Shown: piece after piece, positions 48,559 through 56,484 of the stretch
Layout: each line of letters opens with the position of its first letter
Position numbering within the stretch: position 1 is the stretch's first letter
From: Ottowia flava
GTDB taxonomy: Bacteria; Pseudomonadota; Gammaproteobacteria; Burkholderiales; Burkholderiaceae_C
DNA: 64,000 nt
Direction: 5' to 3'
NCBI RefSeq assembly: GCF_042680565.1
Contig: NZ_JBHUEJ010000044.1
Span: 100,793-164,792 of the forward strand
Made by a program: the position numbers and the translations under genes
Notes under the pieces: model-generated
Database searches by the model: none
Told to the model about the DNA's origin: nothing
The model's input: the letters and a program-made list of their open reading frames with translations, nothing else

Positions 48559-49464
48559 ATGTCCCTTCCTCTCATGCTCCGTCACCCCCGTTTGCAGCCC
48601 TGGTCGCTGCGCGTGGACCGCGCCCCGGCGCTGGCCTGGATCGCGCTGCAGACGCTGGCGCTGTGGCCGACCTGGCGCTGGGTGGCGGCGCGCTTGCAGG
48701 ACGGCTCGGACGACCCGCTGGGCGTGCTCGCCCTGCTGGCGCTGGCCGCGCTGGTGGCGGTGCTGCGGCGCGATTTGCGCTGTGCGCCGCGCCTGGGCTG
48801 GTTGATGGCGGCGGGGGTCGGCACGCTGGCGGCGACGCTGCTGCGCGGCGCGGCGCCGGCGCTGGTCACCAGCCTGGTCGCGGTACTGGCCTGGGCCGCA
48901 GGTTTGCTCGCCTTCTTACCGGATGCCCGCCGCGGCGCCATGCGCGCCGAGGGCGGCGTGCTGTGGCCGGCGCCGCGCCTGGCCGTGGGGCGGCTGCCGG
49001 TGCTGGGGCTGGCCGTGCTGGCGCTGCCGTTGATCGCGTCGCTGCAGTTCTACGCCGGCTACCCGCTGCGCGTGTTGACGGCCGAGGCCAGCCGGTGGCT
49101 GCTGGCGCCGTGGTTCGCCGTGGTGCGCGAAGGCAGCAGCCTGAACGTGGGCGGCGTGCTGGTGATCGTGGACGCGCCCTGTTCGGGCGTGCAGATGGCC
49201 TGGGCGGGCTACTTCACCGCCTGCGCCGTGGCGCTGTGGGCGGGCCGGCGCGACCGCGACTTTGCGCTGCGCCTGCCGCTGGTCGGCGCTGCCGTGCTGG
49301 TTGGCAACGTGCTGCGCAACAGCGTGCTGGTCGCGCTGGAAGCCGGCCCCGGCGCCGCGCCCTGGCTGCACGAAGCGGTGGGCCTGGTGGCGCTGGCCGC
49401 GGTGTGCGCGCTGATCGCCTGGGGCATGGGCCGGCGCCCTGCCATTGATCGCGTCTGCTCTTGA
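48559..49464 (+). CDS. exosortase (archaeosortase/exosortase family)
   Basis: Integral membrane transpeptidase-like enzyme of 301 residues with about eight helices that is expected to cleave and sort PEP-CTERM tails. The three catalytic residues are present: Cys208 in DAPCSGVQMAW, Arg253 in GNVLRNSVLV and His271 in WLHEAVGLV. It is short and stand-alone, without an EpsI domain fusion or polysaccharide genes nearby. The immediately upstream gene ends in a PEP-CTERM, so this is a dedicated enzyme-substrate pair. Which Xrt subfamily it belongs to I cannot fix by eye. Start ATG 48559; a second ATG five codons in is possible. Confidence 0.9.
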   Translation: MSLPLMLRHPRLQPWSLRVDRAPALAWIALQTLALWPTWRWVAARLQDGSDDPLGVLALLALAALVAVLRRDLRCAPRLGWLMAAGVGTLAATLLRGAAPALVTSLVAVLAWAAGLLAFLPDARRGAMRAEGGVLWPAPRLAVGRLPVLGLAVLALPLIASLQFYAGYPLRVLTAEASRWLLAPWFAVVREGSSLNVGGVLVIVDAPCSGVQMAWAGYFTACAVALWAGRRDRDFALRLPLVGAAVLVGNVLRNSVLVALEAGPGAAPWLHEAVGLVALAAVCALIAWGMGRRPAIDRVCS

Positions 49465-49498
49465 TTCAGTAGCTGCCCGCGCAGATTGCACTAAGGCC
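49463..49498 (-). repeat. family I repeat, partial
   Basis: TTCAGTAGCTGCCCGCGCAG-ATTGCACTAAGGCC. Fills the gap between exosortase and the EpsI-like gene. Confidence 0.65.
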
Positions 49499-49514
49499 AA
49501 CGAGGAGTTTGATC

Positions 49515-50201
49515 ATGAAACTGTGGACCAACACCTTCACCCACCGCGTGCTGGGAAAGAGCGCGTTCGGCGCCGCCATGCTGGCCTGTGCGCTGGCCGC
49601 GGCCATCGGCCCTGGCACCGACGGCGCGGCGGCCAGCACCGTCGCCAGCGCACCGGCCGAGCTGCCCAACGACTGGGACGGCCAGCCGGTGCGGCCGCTG
49701 GCGCTGTCGGCGGTGGAGCAGCGCTTTGCCCAGGCCTTTCCCGGCCACATCGCTCGCCTGACCGACGGCCGCCAGATCGTCGTGCTGCGCGAAGTGCGTC
49801 AGCCCACGCGCCTGCTGCACCCGGCGGTGGACTGCTACCGCGCGCTGGGGTACCGGATTGAGGGCGAGCGACTGGAGCGCATGCAGGCCGAATTCAAAGA
49901 GCCCGCACCGCGCGCCGACCCGCTTCGGCACACCATCGCCCTGCGCGTCACCGACCGCCTGCCGCTGGTCGACGCCGACGCCGCGCCCGCCGCGTCGCCC
50001 ACGGACAGCGCCCAGGTCCAGCGCTGCTTCACCGCGCGCAAGGACGGCGTCGCGCTGCGCGTGTGCGAGCAGATCGAAGACGCCGCCGGCCGCCGCTTCG
50101 CCGACACCTCGGCCTGGTACTGGGCGGCGGCGTTCGGCCGGTCGCCAGGCCCGTGGCGTGCCGTCACCGTCACGCGGCCCTGGCAGGCCGATGATGCATG
50201 A
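49515..50201 (+). CDS. exosortase-associated EpsI-like exported protein
   Basis: A 228-residue protein with a signal peptide (about 1-42: FGAAMLACALAAAIGPG TDGAAA). The mature part has the layout of EpsI-type exosortase-associated proteins: RQIVVLREVRQPTRLLHPAV DCYRALGYRI near the middle (HP..C-Y followed by G-Y/W, as in the EpsI HPEICYPAQGW region), and TSAWYWAAAFGRSPGPW near the end. Ribosome site GAGGAG precedes the ATG at 49515. The assignment rests on position and weak motif similarity, so it is moderate. Its stop codon abuts a family I repeat. Confidence 0.65.
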   Translation: MKLWTNTFTHRVLGKSAFGAAMLACALAAAIGPGTDGAAASTVASAPAELPNDWDGQPVRPLALSAVEQRFAQAFPGHIARLTDGRQIVVLREVRQPTRLLHPAVDCYRALGYRIEGERLERMQAEFKEPAPRADPLRHTIALRVTDRLPLVDADAAPAASPTDSAQVQRCFTARKDGVALRVCEQIEDAAGRRFADTSAWYWAAAFGRSPGPWRAVTVTRPWQADDA

Positions 50202-50257
50202 AACAGGCCGTTGGCCCTACAACCATCTGCGCAAGCAGCTTCCGAAGTGATAGCAAC
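50201..50257 (+). repeat. family I interspersed repeat
   Basis: AAACAGGCCGTTGGCCCTAC-AACCATCTGCGCAAGCAGCT-TCCGAAGTGATAGCAAC. One of the best-preserved copies, starting at the stop codon of the EpsI-like gene. Confidence 0.9.
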
Positions 50258-50300
50258 AAGTTGGCTGACACCCGCAACGTTTCACCCCCAGGACGCCACC

Positions 50301-51785
50301 ATGGACCCCGCCGCCGCACCTCAACGCACCTCGCCCGACCCGTCCCTCGCGCCGCCGCCGCGCCGCTGGCGCAGCCGTCTGCTGCGCGGCCTGGCCGTCA
50401 TCGGCCTCACCGCCGCCGTGCTGCTGACCGCGCTGTGGGCGCTGCTGCGCGTCGCGCTCATGCCGCAGACCGGCGAATGGGCGACCGAGCTGGGCCGCGG
50501 GCCGCTGGCCTTGCGCGCCGGCGTGCCGCAGCTGGTCTGGCTGGCCACCACGCCGTGGATTGGTGAACGCTTGGACGGCGTGCGCGTTGCCACGCGCCTG
50601 GGTCCCGTCACCCTGGGCTGGCGCCCGGCCGGCGCCGAAGGCCCGCAGCCCACGCTGATCCTGCACTGCGAGCCCTGCACGCTGCCGCTGCCCGCCGCCG
50701 TGGGGCAGGACACGCTCACCGTGCCCGCCGCGCAACTGGCGCTGGCGCGCGACATTACCGACGCCAACGGTCAGCACCTGCGCGGCAGCCTGCTGCTGGG
50801 CGCGCAGGCGCCGGACGGCGACCGCCCCGTGCTGGCCGCGCGCTGGCGCGCCGAACGCGAAGGCCCGGGCTGGCGCGTGCAGCTGAAATGGCAGGACGCG
50901 CCGGCGCGCGACTGGGTCACGCTGCTCGGCCCCGACCTGCCCGAACTGGCCAGCGCCCGCATCGACGGCACGCTGGCGCTGTCGGCCGAGCTGACGCTGC
51001 CCGGGCGCGCGCTGAAGGTGCAGCCGCAGCTGACCGGCTTCGCCGTGCAAGGCCTGGGCACGGCCGAGTGGGCGCACCTGCGCCCCGCCTGCGGCGCGGC
51101 CGTCATGCACGACCCGCGCGGCTGGCTAGCGCGCGCCGTGCTGGCCGCCGAGGACCAGAACTTTTACGAGCACCCCGGCTACGACCTGCCCGCGCTGCTG
51201 CACAACTGGCAGGGCAACCAGCGCGCGGGCGCCATCGCCGGCGGCGGCAGCACGATCACGCAGCAACTGGCCAAGCTGATGGTGGCCGGCGGCGACCGCA
51301 CGCTGCAACGCAAGCTGCGCGAGCTGCTCTACGCCGTCGAAATGGAACAAACCCTGGGCAAGGCGCGCATCCTGCAGCTGTACCTGAACCTAGCGCCCTG
51401 GGGCGAATTGGCCGACGGCCCGCCCGCGCGCCGCAGCCTGTGCGGCGCCGAAGCCGCGGCCCAGCATTGGTTTGGCGTGCCCGCGCGCCGCCTCAGCCCG
51501 CGCCAGGCCGTCACCCTGGCCGCCATGCTGCGCAACCCCCAACACGAAGCCCAACGCTGGGCCCGCGAAGGCAGCGTCGACCCCGACCGCCTGGCCTGGA
51601 TCGCCGACCAGACGCGCGGCGTGCCTATCCGCACCCGGCGCGCGCTGGCGGCGCAGCTGGCGGCGGAACGGGACCGGTGGGTGGTGCGCAGTCCGTCGAT
51701 GGAGCCGGGCCGTGAGCCGAGCGCGGCGGAGGCCGCGTCAGCGGCGCACGCCAGCGACCGTGCGTTGAAGCTGGCGGCGAAGTGA
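50301..51785 (+). CDS. monofunctional GT51 peptidoglycan glycosyltransferase with long N-terminal domain
   Basis: A 494-residue membrane-anchored transglycosylase. The TM anchor is about residues 32-52 (LAVIGLTAAVLLTALWALL). About 210 periplasmic residues of unrecognised beta-rich sequence with HCEPCTLPLP follow. The GT51 domain is about 265-430, with the catalytic Glu in AAEDQNFYEHPGYD, then GGSTITQQLAKLMVAGGDRT and YLNLAPWG. There is no transpeptidase domain. It is about twice the length of MtgA, because of the extra N-terminal domain. It follows the exosortase cassette on the same strand, so it may be part of the same regulon. Confidence 0.88.
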   Translation: MDPAAAPQRTSPDPSLAPPPRRWRSRLLRGLAVIGLTAAVLLTALWALLRVALMPQTGEWATELGRGPLALRAGVPQLVWLATTPWIGERLDGVRVATRLGPVTLGWRPAGAEGPQPTLILHCEPCTLPLPAAVGQDTLTVPAAQLALARDITDANGQHLRGSLLLGAQAPDGDRPVLAARWRAEREGPGWRVQLKWQDAPARDWVTLLGPDLPELASARIDGTLALSAELTLPGRALKVQPQLTGFAVQGLGTAEWAHLRPACGAAVMHDPRGWLARAVLAAEDQNFYEHPGYDLPALLHNWQGNQRAGAIAGGGSTITQQLAKLMVAGGDRTLQRKLRELLYAVEMEQTLGKARILQLYLNLAPWGELADGPPARRSLCGAEAAAQHWFGVPARRLSPRQAVTLAAMLRNPQHEAQRWAREGSVDPDRLAWIADQTRGVPIRTRRALAAQLAAERDRWVVRSPSMEPGREPSAAEAASAAHASDRALKLAAK

Positions 51786-52006
51786 CGGTGGCGGGGGCGG
51801 CGCGTAGAGCCCGCGCTCGCTCGAGGGCAGCGCGGGCGCGGGACCCAAGGCCCTGCGCGCCGTCGAAGCGCGTTTCGGCCATGAATGGCACGCGGGCCAC
51901 CCTGTGGCGACGGGGCGCGGATCGCGCGTGTGGGCGTACATGCAGGGCCGGTATCATGGCCCCTCGCCCGCTCCGCGCGGGCCCAGCCTTGACGACCGCG
52001 CCTGCC

Positions 52007-52810
52007 ATGACCGAAGACACCGTCGCTGCCGACCCGTCGGACCGCCCCTTGATGCCGCCCGAGCCCGAATCGGGCGGCGGTGCGCTGCGCTGGGTGATCA
52101 CGGGCGTCGCGGCGGTGCTGCTGGTGGTGGGCGCCTGGCGCGCCTACGAATGGTTCATCGCCGACGTGGCCAAGCGCCGCGCCGTGGCCTCGGGCGCGAC
52201 GCCTACGCTGCAGGCCCCGCCGGAGGCGCAAGCCCCGCCGGCCGAGCCGCCGCCGGTGGCGGCGGTGCCGCGCACCGTGCAACCGCCCGCGCCGTCGCAG
52301 CCCGCCCCGTCGGCCGGTCCTGCCGTGACGGGCCTGGAAGGCGTCAACAAGTGCGTGGTCGATGGGCAGGTGACCTACACCAACACGCCCTGCCCGGCCG
52401 GCTCGACCCCCGAGCCGCGCAGCTCCGGCATGGCGGAGGCGGATACCGAGCAGCCTGCGGGCGTGGACGCCAACGGCGTGACCGGCTCGACCGGCGACAG
52501 CGGCCCGGCGGTGCGCGTGGCGCGCCCAGCGGTGTTCACGGCGTCGGGGCACGATCCGTCGCAACAGGCGTCGCTGTGCGGATACTGGTCGGCCGAGATC
52601 GAGCGCCTGGACTTCGAGTTCCAGCAGCCGCTGCCGCCGCCGGTGCTGGACCAGATTTCCACGCACCTGACCAACTTGCGCGGTCAGTTTGCCGAGGCCA
52701 AATGCGGGCCGCTGCCCAAGTCGGCCGAGGACAAGGCTTCTGCGCCGGCCAAGCCGGTGGCGCGCAAGCGGGCGCCGGCCAAGGTGGTGGAAGAGCGCAG
52801 CGCCGACTGA
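52007..52810 (+). CDS. membrane-anchored DUF4124-type protein
   Basis: A 267-residue protein with one N-terminal transmembrane helix (about 30-47: WVITGVAAVLLVVGAWRA). A Pro/Ala-rich stretch (about 65-105) precedes a short DUF4124-like motif, CVVDGQVTYTNTPCPAGSTP, typical of betaproteobacterial envelope proteins. A helical segment SLCGYWSAEIERLDFEFQQP with two more cysteines follows, then a Lys/Ala-rich tail. Function unknown. The ATG at 52007 (MTEDTVAADPS) is preferred; upstream in-frame ATGs lack a ribosome site. Confidence 0.75.
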   Translation: MTEDTVAADPSDRPLMPPEPESGGGALRWVITGVAAVLLVVGAWRAYEWFIADVAKRRAVASGATPTLQAPPEAQAPPAEPPPVAAVPRTVQPPAPSQPAPSAGPAVTGLEGVNKCVVDGQVTYTNTPCPAGSTPEPRSSGMAEADTEQPAGVDANGVTGSTGDSGPAVRVARPAVFTASGHDPSQQASLCGYWSAEIERLDFEFQQPLPPPVLDQISTHLTNLRGQFAEAKCGPLPKSAEDKASAPAKPVARKRAPAKVVEERSAD

Positions 52811-52988
52811 GCCTCGGGCTGGCCGGACTGTGACCACTGCGGTCCTTCGCCGCCCCAGGAGACTTTGCCGCGGACGTGCGCGAGGGCACGGTGCGTTCGC
52901 TGATGCGACTGCGGGCAATTTGCTAGTATTTAAGTGCATGAGCGGTGCGCGCAAGGTGCAGTTCGCCCGCCTGCCTTGGCAGCGTACA

Positions 52989-53029
52989 CAAAAAAAGCCT
53001 GGCGCACCGCAAGAGCGGAGCTACCAGGC
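52989..53029 (-). terminator. minus-strand terminator
   Basis: GCCTGG/CCAGGC arms with, on the minus strand, a following run of seven T's. It serves the gene at 53128-53487 about 100 bases upstream of it. Positions 52811-52988 hold no gene. Confidence 0.75.
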
Positions 53030-53127
53030 AGGGAGCGACGGAGGGCGGGCCGCTCGACTGAGAACCTGAAGGCCGGTGCGGCCCGCCCTGCAGGTCGCAG
53101 GGCCGCCGCACGGGCTTTAATGCGCGC

Positions 53128-53487
53128 TCAGGGGCGCTGCGCCGGGGCGGGCTTGGTGCCGCCGGCAGGGGCTGTGCCCGGTGCCGTGCCGCTGCCGCTC
53201 TTGCCGGGCATGGCCGGCTCGAAGCCGGGCGGCAGGCCGTTGGTGGGGGCGCCGGGAGGCGTGCCGCCAACCGCGGGTGCGGCCGCGCCGCCCACAGCCG
53301 GGCCCGGCGGGGCGACCTGGGCGCCTGGGTGCAAGCCGCCACTGTGGCCCATGGAGGGCGCTGCTGCGCTGGCCGGTCGCGCGGGTGCGGTGCCGGGGGC
53401 GGTCTGCGCCAGTGCGGAGACGCTCCAGGAAAGCGCCGTGGTCATCAGCAAGGCGGCGGGGACGGTGCGCAGGTTGCGTTGGGTCAT
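53128..53487 (-). CDS. small secreted Pro/Gly/Ala-rich protein
   Basis: A 119-residue exported protein. Signal peptide residues 1-28 (LLMTTALSWSVSALAQ). The mature part is low-complexity, Pro/Gly/Ala-rich (GPAVGGAAAPAVGGTPPGAP and similar), without cysteines. Ribosome site AAAGG before the ATG and its own terminator downstream support it as real. No family recognised; a flexible periplasmic or surface filler is possible. Confidence 0.65.
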   Translation of the reverse strand: MTQRNLRTVPAALLMTTALSWSVSALAQTAPGTAPARPASAAAPSMGHSGGLHPGAQVAPPGPAVGGAAAPAVGGTPPGAPTNGLPPGFEPAMPGKSGSGTAPGTAPAGGTKPAPAQRP

Positions 53488-54246
53488 GTGCGGGGTACCT
53501 TTCGGTCGTTGAACACAGGACGCAGTCTGACGGCCAATCGCGTTACATGGCGGGCGAAGATGTTGGCGTTGTAACGGTGTGAATGCGTACTCACTTTACA
53601 GGTGGCGAGTGAATGTGAGGCGCCGGTAAAGCGCCGGGCCGACTCCGTGTCGGCCGCAAAATCGGTCACTGCACCGCGCTGCCCCCGGTCTTGCTTCCGC
53701 GCCAAAGCCGCCTTTGCAGAGGTCAGCGGGGCCGGGGGGCAGCGGTTTGGCCCCAAGCGACGTTGGCAGCCGGCACCGCCGCGGTTGGCGAAAAAACCTC
53801 CTGCGCAGTAAAATACGCAGTTACCTTCACGGGCCCCCAGGGCGCGACAAGGGTGCGGCGACAAGCGCCGCCTGGTGCGATACGGGCCAGGCAGGCGTCA
53901 GCGCTCCACCGCGCGTCAGTGACCGGTAGGCGGGCGCGCCGCACCCAGGCGCCGCCACTGCGATGGCCTTGCCCGCAGTCTTCGCCTTTGCGCAGCCGGT
54001 TGCTGGCGCACTTGCCCTGTGGCTTCCGTGCCATTCCAGGTGCCATCCGCCGGCGACGGTCAGCGGTTCGCATCCTGCATCACCCTCGCGCTTGTCCGGC
54101 CGGCAAGCGTGCCTCAGGTGGCGGGAATGGTGGCAGCGTACGAACAGCACGCCGCGGGGTCCGTGTCACCCATTCGCGAGCGGCGCTGCAAACGCCCAAG
54201 GCCGGTGGACGCACCGAGGAATCGAATCAACCATAGGGATCCGTAC
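53488..54246. other. long intergenic region upstream of infA
   Basis: 759 bp. An inverted TCACT/AGTGA pair about 53593-53613 may belong to a promoter for the leftward secreted-protein gene. CTGCG-CAGTAAAATA-CGCAG at about 53802-53821 is a small hairpin with an AT-rich loop. No tRNA, known RNA or credible ORF was seen. The infA message may have a long 5' leader. Confidence 0.4.
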
Positions 54247-54504
54247 ATGGCCAAGGAAGAACTGATTGAAATGATGGGCATCGTCAACGAAGTGTTGCCC
54301 GACACCCGTTTTCGCGTGACGCTGGACAACGGGCACGAGCTGGTGGCGTATTCCGCCGGCAAGATGAAGAAGAACCACATCCGCATCCTGGCGGGTGACC
54401 GCGTGACGCTGGAGCTGTCGCCCTACGACCTGACCAAGGGCCGCATCAGCTTCCGCCACCTCGAGCGCCGCAACGACGGCGGTGGCGGTCCGCGCCGCCG
54501 CTGA
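54247..54504 (+). CDS. infA: translation initiation factor IF-1 (second type)
   Basis: An 85-residue OB-fold protein that binds the ribosomal A site during initiation. Signatures are MAKEELIEMMGIVNEVLPDT, FRVTLDNGHELVAYSAGKM, and IRILAGDRVTLELSPYDLTKGRISFR. It has a Gly/Arg extension at the C-terminus (NDGGGGPRRR) beyond the usual 72 residues, as in the second IF-1 paralogue of beta-proteobacteria. It stands alone, outside the ribosomal-protein operon where the standard copy would lie. AGGGAT precedes the ATG at 54247. Confidence 0.93.
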   Translation: MAKEELIEMMGIVNEVLPDTRFRVTLDNGHELVAYSAGKMKKNHIRILAGDRVTLELSPYDLTKGRISFRHLERRNDGGGGPRRR

Positions 54505-54622
54505 TCGGCGCCAAGCGTTGGCGCACCGGGCCTGCCGCCAGGCCCCACGGATGCGCCCGGCGCTGCCGAAACGGCAGGGTTTCGGCACCGCACCGCGTGA
54601 CGCATCGCGGTGACGGTTTGGG

Positions 54623-54681
54623 TTGATTTGGCCTGTGGCCCTACAACCACCTGCGCAAACAGCTATTGTATTTGTAGTATT
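54623..54681 (+). repeat. family I interspersed repeat
   Basis: TTGATTTGGCCTGTGGCCCT-ACAACCACCTGCGCAAACAGC-TATTGTATTTGTAGTATT. Close to the inferred consensus; after infA. Confidence 0.9.
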
Positions 54682-54739
54682 CAGCGATCGCACCCACGCT
54701 GTGCGACCGCTGCATGGCATCGTCTGCTACCGTCCGACC

Positions 54740-55000
54740 ATGTGGACTTGGTTGCGCGACAACGGGTGGTGGATCTGGGCGGTGGGCTGTACCACCGGGT
54801 TGGTCGTTTGGCGCATGCGCCGATCACCGACGGAAGGCCCGCTCACGGAAGGCCCGCTCCTACGGCGGATCTGGTGGGCGCTGGTGCCCGCATCGGACCC
54901 GGACGACCCCCGCCTGCGCCCGATCTCCGCCAAAAGCGCTTGGCTGATCGGCGCCGCTCTGGTGATCGCGTTCCTGGGCTTTCTCCTGCAAGGGCCATAG
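54740..55000 (+). CDS. small two-helix membrane protein
   Basis: An 86-residue protein. TM1 is residues about 9-24 (GWWIWAVGCTTGLVVW) and TM2 about 67-84 (WLIGAALVIAFLGFLLQ). Between them is a charged loop with a short duplication, TEGPLTEGPL, arising from a tandem 15-bp duplication in the DNA (54830-54859). No family recognised. ATG at 54740; a longer in-frame start overlaps the family I repeat. Confidence 0.6.
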   Translation: MWTWLRDNGWWIWAVGCTTGLVVWRMRRSPTEGPLTEGPLLRRIWWALVPASDPDDPRLRPISAKSAWLIGAALVIAFLGFLLQGP

Positions 55001-55037
55001 TGCGGGCTGGAACCCAGCCGGCCGGCAAGCCTTCCGC

Positions 55038-56129
55038 TCAGCCGCGCTTCGCCCGCCGCTCCCGAACCGCTTTCGCCAGCCCATCGAGCACCGGCACGGT
55101 CTGCTCGAAGCTGATGCAGGCGTCGGTCACCGACACGCCGGGCTTCAGTGCCTGACCCTCAACGATGTCCTGCCGCCCTTCCTGCAGGTGGCTTTCAATC
55201 ATCACGCCCATGATGCGCTCGTCGCCCGCGGCGACCTGCGCGGCCACGTCTTCGGCCACCACGATCTGGCGCGCGTGCTGCTTGCTGCTGTTGGCGTGCG
55301 ACAGGTCGATCATCACCTGCTCGCGCAGGCCGGCTTTCTTCAGCAGTTCGCAGGCCGCATCGACGTCGGCCTTGGCGTAGTTGGGCGCCTTGCCGCCGCG
55401 CAGGATGATGTGGCAGTCGGGGTTGCCGCGCGTGTCGAAAATGGCGGCTTGGCCCATCTTGGTCAGGCCCAGGAAGGCGTGCGGTGATTGCGCCGCCAGC
55501 ATCGCGTCGGCCGCCACCTTCACGCCGCCGTCGGTGCCGTTCTTGAAGCCCACCGGGCAGCTCAGGCCGCTGGCCAGCTGGCGGTGGCTCTGGCTTTCGG
55601 TGGTGCGCGCGCCGATCGCGCCCCAGCTCACCAGGTCGGTCACGAACTGGGGGCTGAGCAGGTCGAGAAATTCGCAGCCCACCGGCAGCCCCAGCGCCGA
55701 CACGTCCAGGAGCAGACGGCGCGCCATCTGCAGGCCTTCGTTGATGGCGTAGCTGTCGTCCATGTGCGGGTCGTTGATGTAGCCCTTCCAGCCCACGGTG
55801 GTGCGCGGCTTTTCGAAGTACACGCGCATCACGGTCAGCAGCTCGCCCGCGTGGCGCTGCGCTTCGGCGCGCAGGCGGCGCGCGTACTCCATGGCCTGCG
55901 CGTGGTCGTGGATCGAGCACGGTCCCACCACGACGATCAGCCGGTCGTCCTGCCCGTGCAGCACGCGCGCGATGGCGTGGCGGCTGGCTTCGACCAGGTC
56001 CTGCGCCGCTTCGGGCGCGGGCAGCCATTCCTGCAGGATGGCCGGGGTGAGCAGCGGGCGCACGGCGCGGATGCGGCGGCCGTCGGTGCGGGTGGTGTCG
56101 AGGGTGCTGGGGGTGTCTTGGGATGCCAT
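55038..56129 (-). CDS. aroG: 3-deoxy-7-phosphoheptulonate (DAHP) synthase, class I
   Basis: First enzyme of the shikimate pathway, condensing PEP and erythrose-4-phosphate. It has 363 residues. Signatures are VVVGPCSIHDHAQAMEYARR, RVYFEKPRTTVGWKGYINDP, GARTTESQSHRQLASGLSCP, GFKNGTDGGVKVAADAM, and DLSHANSSKQH; metal ligands Cys, His, Glu and Asp of these motifs are present. The N-terminal extension of the type that carries feedback regulation is present (RAVRPLLTPAILQEWLP). Start taken at ATG 56129; an in-frame ATG at 56171 would add 14 residues. Confidence 0.95.
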   Translation of the reverse strand: MASQDTPSTLDTTRTDGRRIRAVRPLLTPAILQEWLPAPEAAQDLVEASRHAIARVLHGQDDRLIVVVGPCSIHDHAQAMEYARRLRAEAQRHAGELLTVMRVYFEKPRTTVGWKGYINDPHMDDSYAINEGLQMARRLLLDVSALGLPVGCEFLDLLSPQFVTDLVSWGAIGARTTESQSHRQLASGLSCPVGFKNGTDGGVKVAADAMLAAQSPHAFLGLTKMGQAAIFDTRGNPDCHIILRGGKAPNYAKADVDAACELLKKAGLREQVMIDLSHANSSKQHARQIVVAEDVAAQVAAGDERIMGVMIESHLQEGRQDIVEGQALKPGVSVTDACISFEQTVPVLDGLAKAVRERRAKRG

Positions 56130-56171
56130 TGAGCGATTATCGGTGTTTTGTGCCTCTGTCGCCCGCCCCAT

Positions 56172-56200
56172 CAGCGCTAGCAGCTATCAATTTTGACGAT
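56172..56200 (+). repeat. family I repeat, partial
   Basis: CAGCGCTAGCAGCTATCAAT-TTTGACGAT. Only the palindromic end is present; it runs into the last codons of the ferredoxin gene. Confidence 0.5.
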
Positions 56201-56471
56201 CATCAGGCAAAGGCCCGGCCAGTGCGGCAGTGCGTTGCCGTGTGCGCACCATCGTGATGGCGTCGAAGGGGCAGCGCAGCGCGCACAGCGCACATCCGGT
56301 GCAGCCGGCCGCATCGTCCAGCGTCGACGTCTTGCGCCCATCGCTGGCGTGCAGGCTCAGCACGTGCGGATCGCACACGCCGACGCACCAGCCGCAGCCG
56401 GTGCAGCGCGCCGGGTCGATCACCGGCAGGGCCTTGCGGGGCGCGCGCGACGCGGGGCGGTAATTGGCCAC
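56187..56471 (-). CDS. 2[4Fe-4S] ferredoxin-like protein
   Basis: A 94-residue electron-transfer protein with two cluster motifs: CTGCGWCVGVCDP and CTGCALCALRCPF. A basic N-terminus (RPASRAPRKALPVIDP) precedes the first cluster. Cytosolic by prediction. Its end overlaps a partial family I repeat, so the C-terminal residues (PDDRQN) may be repeat-derived. It lies between aroG and the peptidase gene, all on the minus strand; partner unknown. Confidence 0.88.
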   Translation of the reverse strand: MANYRPASRAPRKALPVIDPARCTGCGWCVGVCDPHVLSLHASDGRKTSTLDDAAGCTGCALCALRCPFDAITMVRTRQRTAALAGPLPDDRQN

Positions 56472-56484
56472 GACGGCGGGCGCT

